Notes under the pieces: generated by a model
Told to the model about the DNA's origin: nothing
What the model saw: the letters and a program-made list of their open reading frames with translations, nothing else
Databases searched by the model: none
From: Rhizobiaceae bacterium
GTDB lineage: Bacteria; Pseudomonadota; Alphaproteobacteria; Rhizobiales; Rhizobiaceae
Assembly: GCA_020696915.1 (NCBI GenBank)
Contig: JAJFMR010000046.1
Span: 1 to 12,538 of the forward strand
Reading direction: 5' to 3'
Length of the DNA: 12,538 bases
Made by a program: the position numbers and the translations under genes
Shown here: positions 8,360 through 12,538 of the stretch, piece after piece
Position numbering within the stretch: the first letter of the stretch is position 1
How the letters are laid out: each line of letters starts with the position of its first letter

Positions 8360-9345
8360 CAGTCGCGCTTGCCCGCCAGCCGCGCCAGGCCCCCCAGTAT
8401 TCCGCTCGGCATGACCAGCACGACGACCATCAGCAGCACTCCGATCCAGAAGTACCAGTATTGCGGATTGATGCCGGCGAGCTGGTCGCGCGCTACCAGG
8501 AAGATGATCGCTCCGACAATGCCGCCGTAGAGCCGGCCGGTGCCGCCGAGAATCAACATGACGACGACGTCGGCGGAGCGCTGGAAGCTCAGCACGTCCA
8601 GGGACACCGTGTCGGTGGTCTGCGTGAGCAGGGCGCCCGCCGCGCCGGCAATCGCCGCCGAGATCGCATAGACGGTCTGCAGGTGAGCACGGTAGTCGGA
8701 CCCGATCGCCGGCATGCGCCTGACATTCTCCCGTATGCCGCGCAGCGCCAGGCCAAAAGAGGAATGGACCATCCTGCGGCAGACCATCACGCCGATGAAC
8801 AGCCCCGCCAGCGCGTAGGAATAGGCGGTTTTTCCCCAGAGGTCGAATTCGAACGCGCCGAACAGCGGCCAAGTGTCGACGCCCTGCAGGCCGTCGGTGC
8901 CGCCGGTCAGCCAGCTCATGGCATTGGCGAGCTCGTAGCTAAGTATGCCCAGGCCGAGCGTGATCATGATGAGCGCCAGATGCTGGACGCGCACGATGAT
9001 GAAGCTTGCGACATAGCCGACCAGCCCGGCGAAGACGCCGGCCATGACCAGGCCGCTCAGCGGCTCGCCCCACCCCGCCTTGCTGATCAGGCCGGCCGCG
9101 TAGGCGCCGAGCCCGAAGAACATCGCATGGCCGAGGGTGACGATGCCCGCATAGCCGAGCACGAGATCGACCGAGACCGCGAACAGCGCGGCAATCGCAA
9201 TCTGGCTGGCCAGCGTCAGATAGGCCGGAAAAAGAAAGAACGGCAACAGCGCAGCCAGCCAGAAGGCAATCTCCACGATGCTCCAGCGGCTGCGCTGCTT
9301 CAGCCAGAGCCGCGGATCGGGGGAGTTGCGGGCGATTTCCGACAT
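8359..9345 (-). CDS. livM: HAAT-family ABC importer permease, LivM type
   Basis: Integral membrane permease, 328 residues from ATG 9345. After a charged N-terminus (MSEIARNSPDPRLWLKQRSRW) there are many hydrophobic helices. Family landmarks are ALFAVSVDLVLGYAGIVTLGHAMFFGLGAY in its first third, MITLGLGILSYELANAMSWLTGGTDGLQGV in the middle, and the cytoplasmic coupling block FGLALRGIRENVRRMPAIG. The C-terminus has ADVVVMLILGGTGRLYGGIVGAII, the loop that contacts the ATPases. An upstream TTG at 9366 would give 335 residues and overlap livH; I prefer the ATG, which leaves a 7-bp gap after livH, although neither start has a strong ribosome-binding site. It pairs with LivH to form the heterodimeric channel in the inner membrane. 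Confidence 0.92.
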   Translation of the reverse strand: MSEIARNSPDPRLWLKQRSRWSIVEIAFWLAALLPFFLFPAYLTLASQIAIAALFAVSVDLVLGYAGIVTLGHAMFFGLGAYAAGLISKAGWGEPLSGLVMAGVFAGLVGYVASFIIVRVQHLALIMITLGLGILSYELANAMSWLTGGTDGLQGVDTWPLFGAFEFDLWGKTAYSYALAGLFIGVMVCRRMVHSSFGLALRGIRENVRRMPAIGSDYRAHLQTVYAISAAIAGAAGALLTQTTDTVSLDVLSFQRSADVVVMLILGGTGRLYGGIVGAIIFLVARDQLAGINPQYWYFWIGVLLMVVVLVMPSGILGGLARLAGKRD

Positions 9346-9352
9346 GGCTGGT

Positions 9353-10216
9353 TCAGCGCCGCCCAAGCAGGCCGAGCGGCCTCATGAAAAGGATCGCCAC
9401 CATGATAAGGTAGATGAGGAAAGAACCGATCTCGGGCACGAAATACTTGCCGGCGACGTCGCCGATGCCGAGCAGCGTCGCGCCGAGGAACGAGCCGGCC
9501 ACGGAGCCAAGTCCGCCGACGGACACGACGATCAGGACATAGACCAGGAAATGGAAGCCGAAGGAGGGATCCAGACCGACGATCTCGATCGCCAGCGCGC
9601 CGCCGAGGCCGGCAAGGCCGCTGCCCACCGCGAAGGTCACTGCGAAAATCCGGTCGACGTCGAGCCCCAGCCCCTGGGCGACCCGCTGGTTGTCGACGGC
9701 GGCGCGCACCTGCGCGCCAAAGCGCGTGCGTTCCAGTCCGAAGACCAGGAGCGCAGTGATCGCCAGCGCCACGGCGACGAGGAACATCCGGTAGGCGCCG
9801 AGGCGCATCCCGGCAATCTCGACCGAGCCGCGCAGCCAGGAGGGCAGCTGGATAGGCTGCTGCCCGGTGCCGAAGAGGTAGGTGGCGGTAGCCGCTGCCA
9901 CGAAGACGAGTCCGATGGTGAACAGCACCTGATTGAGCTCGCCGGCCTGATAGAGCCGGCGAAACAGCGTCCGTTCGAAGATCACGCTGACTGCCGCGGC
10001 GGCAAGGAAGGCGAGCGGCAATGAGGCCACGAAGGGCAGGCCCAGCTGGCGCATTGCAGTCACGGCGACATAGCCGCCCAGCATTCCGAACGCGCAATGC
10101 GCCAGGTTGATGAAATTCATCAGTCCGAGCGTCACCGACAGGCCCACCGACAGCACGAAAAGAAGCATTCCGAAGGCGAAGCCGTCGAACAGCACGATGG
10201 CGATCTGGCCGATCAT
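9353..10216 (-). CDS. livH: HAAT-family ABC importer permease, LivH type
   Basis: Integral membrane permease of 287 residues, the standard LivH size. The N-terminus MIGQIAIVLFDGFAFGMLLFVLSVGLS and the following LGLMNFINLAHCAFGMLGGY are hallmark LivH sequences. Near the middle is FGLERTRFGAQVRAAVDNQRVAQGLGLDVDR, the coupling region, and the C-terminal third has VSVGGLGSVAGSFLGATLLG. ATG 10216 was chosen over a longer start at 10270 because GAAGGGGG sits just upstream and the resulting N-terminus matches the family. It starts 95 bp after the binding-protein gene, across a region rich in hairpins, and ends 7 bp before livM. Confidence 0.93.
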   Translation of the reverse strand: MIGQIAIVLFDGFAFGMLLFVLSVGLSVTLGLMNFINLAHCAFGMLGGYVAVTAMRQLGLPFVASLPLAFLAAAAVSVIFERTLFRRLYQAGELNQVLFTIGLVFVAAATATYLFGTGQQPIQLPSWLRGSVEIAGMRLGAYRMFLVAVALAITALLVFGLERTRFGAQVRAAVDNQRVAQGLGLDVDRIFAVTFAVGSGLAGLGGALAIEIVGLDPSFGFHFLVYVLIVVSVGGLGSVAGSFLGATLLGIGDVAGKYFVPEIGSFLIYLIMVAILFMRPLGLLGRR

Positions 10217-10234
10217 GATCCCCCTTCGCCGTTC

Positions 10235-10268
10235 GGTATCGGACCGCCCTGCCGCCGGCACCGATACC
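10235..10268 (-). other. Stem-loop between binding-protein gene and livH
   Basis: GGTATCGG (10235-10242) and CCGATACC (10261-10268) are perfectly complementary, with an inner CCG (10244-10246) / CGG (10256-10258) pair. A second, weaker stem CACGA (10268-10272) / TCGTG (10295-10299) encloses GCGCCGGC-type symmetry beside it. In the operon mRNA the strong stem ends only a few bases before the livH ribosome-binding site. Stem-loops after binding-protein genes commonly protect the upstream message and lower expression of membrane components; that role is inferred here. No U-tract follows, so full termination is unlikely. Confidence 0.5.
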
Positions 10269-10311
10269 ACGAAGCGGCGCGGCCGGCGCAGTCCTCGTGC
10301 GGCGGGCTTGC

Positions 10312-11493
10312 CTACTTGGCCTGGCCGTGCAGCGGATCCTTGACGTCGGGGATCTCCTCGACGATGACGTTCTGCAGCTTGCCGTCGACCTCCTGGACTT
10401 CGCGGATGTAGATCGTCTGGATCGTGTCGCGGGTTTCGGGATCGATCGACATCGGTCCGCGCGGACTGGTCCAGCTCATGCCCTTGGCCGCCTCCACCAG
10501 CGCGTCCCCGGCAGCGTCGCCATTGGTCTTCTTCAGGGCCTCGTAGATGAGGTGCATGCCGTCGTAGCCGCCGATCGAGAACAGGTCGGGGCTGCGTCCG
10601 CCATTGGCGTCGCGATAGGCCTTCACGAATTCCGTGTTGAGGGGATCGTCGCGCTCGAGCGTGTAATGAAAGGCGGTAATGATGCCCTTCGCCGTGTCGC
10701 CCATGCTTTCCAGCGCCTCCGGGTGGGTCAGTTCGCCCTGCGCCAGGATCTTGGTGGCGGGCGGCGTAAGGCCGCGCTCCGCCAGCGCCTTGCCGATTGC
10801 CGCCGGCTGCGCGCCTCCGGGAATGAAGATGTAGACGGCTTCCGGACTGGCATCCTTGACGCGTTGCACGAAGGCCGAGAAATCGGGGTTGGCGACCGGC
10901 GTCTTGTCGGCGCCGACGATCTTGCCGCCGGCCTCGGTGAAGCCCTTGGCGAACGAGCTTTCGGCGTCATGCCCCGGGCCGTAATCGGCGACCAGCGTAT
11001 AGGCTTCCTTGACGCCGCTCTTCTCGAAGGCCCATTTGCCGAAGGCGTAGTTGACCTGCGGGATGGTCAGCGAGGTGCGCACGATATAGGGCGACTTCTC
11101 GGTGACGACCGAGGTTGCGGCGTTCATCACCACCATCAGCTTCTTGGCCTCGGTGGCGACGTCGGCCGCACCCAGCGCCTCCGGCGTCAGCGCGAATCCG
11201 GCAAGTATGTCGACCTCGTCGCGCACCACCAGTTCCTGCGCCAGGCGCTTGGCAACGTCGGGCGCCGGGCCCCCGGTATCCTTGCGAATGATCTCTATCT
11301 TCTTGCCGGCCACCTCGTCGCCGTTCTGCTGCATGTAGAGCTTGATGCCGGCATCGAGCTGCGCGCCGGCGTCCGCGAAAGGGCCGGAAAACGGCAGGAT
11401 CACGCCGACCTTCAACGTTTCCTGCGCCGATGCTGCGGCCGACCAGGCGAGGCCAATGCCGAAAACCGCCGCTGCCAGAGTTTTACCCGACAT
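10312..11493 (-). CDS. livK: Periplasmic binding protein of HAAT ABC importer (LivK-like, type I fold)
   Basis: Periplasmic ligand-binding protein, 393 residues. The signal peptide is MSGKTLAAAVFGIGLAWSAAASA with AxA cleavage after residue 23. The mature protein opens with QETLKVGVILPFSGPFADAG, the canonical first strand and ligand loop of type I (Leu/Ile/Val-type) binding proteins. Further blocks are KKIEIIRKDTGGPAPDVAKRLAQELV, NAATSVVTEKSPYIVRTSLT, VADYGPGHDAESSFAKGF (second lobe start) and FSIGGYDGMHLIYEAL near the C-terminus. The start is set by GGGAGGAG 7 nt upstream of ATG 11493, the strongest ribosome-binding site in the window, as expected for an abundant binding protein. It is the first gene of the importer operon. 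The ligand could be a branched-chain amino acid, amide, urea-like or aromatic acid compound; sequence alone does not decide, so the gene symbol is by family only. Confidence 0.93.
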   Translation of the reverse strand: MSGKTLAAAVFGIGLAWSAAASAQETLKVGVILPFSGPFADAGAQLDAGIKLYMQQNGDEVAGKKIEIIRKDTGGPAPDVAKRLAQELVVRDEVDILAGFALTPEALGAADVATEAKKLMVVMNAATSVVTEKSPYIVRTSLTIPQVNYAFGKWAFEKSGVKEAYTLVADYGPGHDAESSFAKGFTEAGGKIVGADKTPVANPDFSAFVQRVKDASPEAVYIFIPGGAQPAAIGKALAERGLTPPATKILAQGELTHPEALESMGDTAKGIITAFHYTLERDDPLNTEFVKAYRDANGGRSPDLFSIGGYDGMHLIYEALKKTNGDAAGDALVEAAKGMSWTSPRGPMSIDPETRDTIQTIYIREVQEVDGKLQNVIVEEIPDVKDPLHGQAK

Positions 11494-11558
11494 GAAAGAA
11501 CTCCTCCCGTTGCGCCGCTGGGCGGTGGTGAGAGCCCGCCTCGGCAATTGCACCTTGA

Positions 11559-11566
11559 TGTATACA
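11559..11566. promoter_or_regulatory. TGTATACA palindrome, candidate GntR operator 1
   Basis: A perfect 8-bp palindrome that overlaps the predicted -10 of the importer operon. The same 8-mer recurs 179 bp away next to the divergent regulator gene. TGTATACA-type dyads are the sort of site bound by FadR-family GntR regulators, so repression of the importer operon is the simplest reading. Confidence 0.55.
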
Positions 11567-11586
11567 GCTGTTGCCCTGCAAGCCAA
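11559..11586 (-). promoter_or_regulatory. Predicted promoter of the importer operon
   Basis: On the minus strand TTGGCT (11586-11581) and TATACA (11564-11559) are separated by 16 nt, a plausible housekeeping sigma-70 -35/-10 pair. Transcription would begin near 11551, giving a leader of about 58 nt to ATG 11493. The -10 is part of a TGTATACA palindrome, and the -35 begins at the last base of one arm of the 15-bp inverted repeat. Confidence 0.5.
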
Positions 11587-11676
11587 GTGGTTTGGCGCAA
11601 AAATGCCCGCCCGCGTACGGCAGGAAGGACGAATGGCCACGCGAGGCCCGACCATCTTCCGTTGCGCCAAACCACT
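11586..11676. repeat. Perfect 15-bp inverted repeat in the livK-gntR control region
   Basis: AGTGGTTTGGCGCAA (11586-11600) is the exact reverse complement of 11662-11676, with a 61-bp spacer. Each arm contains its own gapped dyad (TTTGGCGCAAA at 11591-11601; TTGCGCCAA at 11662-11670). Read outward, each arm points in the same sense toward the gene on its side. It may be paired regulator sites serving the two divergent promoters, or an extrudable or transcribed hairpin. No function is assigned. Confidence 0.75.
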
Positions 11677-11711
11677 CATGCGGCACACTGCCGGACCAAG
11701 ACGGGAACGCC

Positions 11712-11743
11712 TTGACACGGCAACACCGGCAAGAGACTGTATA
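11712..11743 (+). promoter_or_regulatory. Possible promoter of the gntR gene
   Basis: A perfect TTGACA (11712-11717) lies 63 bp before the gntR start codon. No good -10 sits at standard distance: GACTGT is at 17 nt and TGTATA (11738-11743) is at 20 nt. The -10 therefore either is weak or is embedded in operator 2, which would fit autorepression. Confidence 0.35.
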
Positions 11744-11746
11744 CAG
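11737..11746. promoter_or_regulatory. CTGTATACAG palindrome, candidate GntR operator 2
   Basis: A 10-bp perfect palindrome containing the same TGTATACA core as operator 1. It lies 34 bp upstream of the gntR start codon, over the expected -10/+1 region of that gene. Autoregulation by the adjacent GntR protein is inferred. Confidence 0.55.
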
Positions 11747-11780
11747 ACTGCATGCAATCGCGGGAGAAGAGGCGGCGGCA

Positions 11781-12538
11781 ATGGACCTGTCGACGGAACT
11801 GCGGGAGAGCGAAAGTACGGAGGGGACCCGCTCACAGGCGGTCAGGGCGCTGCTGTCGATCCGCGAACTGATCCTCGAAGGCGTACTGCCCCCGGGCAAG
11901 CGCATTTCTGAGCTTTCCGTCGCCGGCCGCACCGGCATATCCCGGACCCCGATACGCGCCGCCCTGCAGCGGCTTGCCGAGGAGGGGCTCGTCGAAACCA
12001 TTCCCTCCGGCGGCTTTGCGGTCAGTTCGTTCTCGCAGCAGGACGTTTTCGACGCCATCGAGATCCGCGGTGTGCTCGAAGGGCTCGCTGCCCGGCTTGC
12101 CGCCGAGCGCGGCTCCGTCGCCAGGCTTGGACCGCTCCAGGACTGCCTGGCCGAGCTCGATCAGGTGGTCGAGCGGGCAGTCGCCAGCGAAGACGGTTTC
12201 TCAGGCTATGTCGGCGCCAATGCGCGGCTGCACGCGCTGATCGTCGACCTTGCCGAAAGCGCCGTCCTCAGGCGGCAGATCGAGCGGGCCGCAGCGCTGC
12301 CCTTCGCATCGCCGAGCGGGTTCGTGATGGCGCAGGCAGTGATGCCGGAATCGCGCCGGATCCTGCTCGTTGCGCAGGATCAGCATCGCTGCGTCGTCGA
12401 GGCGATCGCCAGCCGGCAGGGCGCCCGGGCCGAGGCGATCATGCAGGAGCATGCGCGCCTCGCCGGACGCAATCTGCGGCTGGCGCTGAGCCACGAGACG
12501 GCGTTGCGACAGGTGCCTGGAGGCACTCTCATCCGTAC
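11781..12538 (+). CDS. FadR-type (FCD) GntR-family transcriptional regulator, 3'-truncated by window edge
   Basis: The frame stays open from ATG 11781 to the window end: 252 codons visible, no stop reached. Residues about 15-83 form the winged-helix domain: QAVRALLSIRELILEGVLPPGKRISE, then RTGISRTPIRAALQRLAEEGLVE (recognition helix region, 50-72) and IPSGGFAV (the wing). Residues about 88-235 form the all-helical FCD ligand domain (FDAIEIRGVLEGLAARLAAE at its start). Putative metal/ligand residues are Asn147 (in NARLH, where Asp is commoner), His151, His202 (DQHRCVVEAI) and His224 (MQEHARLA). FCD proteins typically bind organic acids or amino acids and release DNA upon binding. It diverges from the importer operon and probably controls it and itself through the two TGTATACA sites. 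AAGAGG at 11767-11772 is the likely ribosome-binding site. Confidence 0.9.
   Translation, partial: MDLSTELRESESTEGTRSQAVRALLSIRELILEGVLPPGKRISELSVAGRTGISRTPIRAALQRLAEEGLVETIPSGGFAVSSFSQQDVFDAIEIRGVLEGLAARLAAERGSVARLGPLQDCLAELDQVVERAVASEDGFSGYVGANARLHALIVDLAESAVLRRQIERAAALPFASPSGFVMAQAVMPESRRILLVAQDQHRCVVEAIASRQGARAEAIMQEHARLAGRNLRLALSHETALRQVPGGTLIR

Noticed and set aside
9346..9366. TTG start for livM overlapping livH
   Set aside because: A downstream ATG gives a typical LivM length with a 7-bp gap; the TTG has no clear ribosome-binding site. Cannot be fully excluded.
8461..10024. Two plus-strand frames of 308 and 248 codons opposite livM and livH
   Set aside because: Their translations are hydrophilic Asp/Arg/His/Gln-rich strings, the mirror image of hydrophobic permease codons, with no family resemblance.
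10297..11715. 472-codon plus-strand frame opposite the binding-protein gene
   Set aside because: Antisense shadow of a clear type I periplasmic binding protein; no domain or start signal of its own.

Overview
The window is about 12.5 kb of GC-rich DNA with tightly packed genes and bacterial gene architecture. The gene set, together with three perfect matches to the alphaproteobacterial EcfG (general stress response) promoter consensus, points to an alphaproteobacterium. A Hyphomicrobiales/Rhizobiales relative such as a Mesorhizobium-like soil bacterium is most likely; this assignment is inference. No RNA gene, insertion sequence, phage gene or CRISPR array was seen.

Left part (1-5115), stress and storage-carbohydrate block. 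The 3' portion of an amylo-alpha-1,6-glucosidase-type glycosidase runs off the left edge. It is followed by a long, apparently membrane-anchored GT20 synthase of the trehalose-6-phosphate synthase family. Convergent to these are a ribosome-associated HPF/RaiA domain fused to a cold-shock domain, and a small exported PepSY-like protein. The GT20, HPF-CSD and PepSY genes each have a GGAAC-N16/17-CGTT promoter in the right orientation and at the right distance. They therefore look like three transcription units of one EcfG regulon: an osmolyte or sugar-phosphate synthase, ribosome hibernation, and an envelope protein.

Middle (5287-6850). An LLM-class flavin-dependent oxidoreductase and a thiol glutathione peroxidase lie 4 bp apart on the plus strand, a likely two-gene redox operon. 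It diverges from the PepSY gene.

Right part (6898-12538), a complete branched-chain amino acid-type (HAAT) ABC importer on the minus strand. The order is binding protein, LivH, LivM, LivG, LivF, with overlaps or very short gaps from livH to livF and a 95-bp structured gap after the binding protein. A FadR-type GntR regulator diverges from it and runs off the right edge. The 287-bp divergent region between them holds two TGTATACA palindromes, one lying on the predicted -10 of the importer promoter and one near the regulator's own promoter. It also holds a perfect 15-bp inverted repeat. The layout suggests a locally regulated importer for one amino acid, amide or organic acid; the substrate cannot be read from the sequence.

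I saw no clearly unprecedented system. The best leads are the clustered EcfG promoters, the architecture of the livK-gntR control region, the membrane-anchored GT20 enzyme, and the HPF-CSD fusion.
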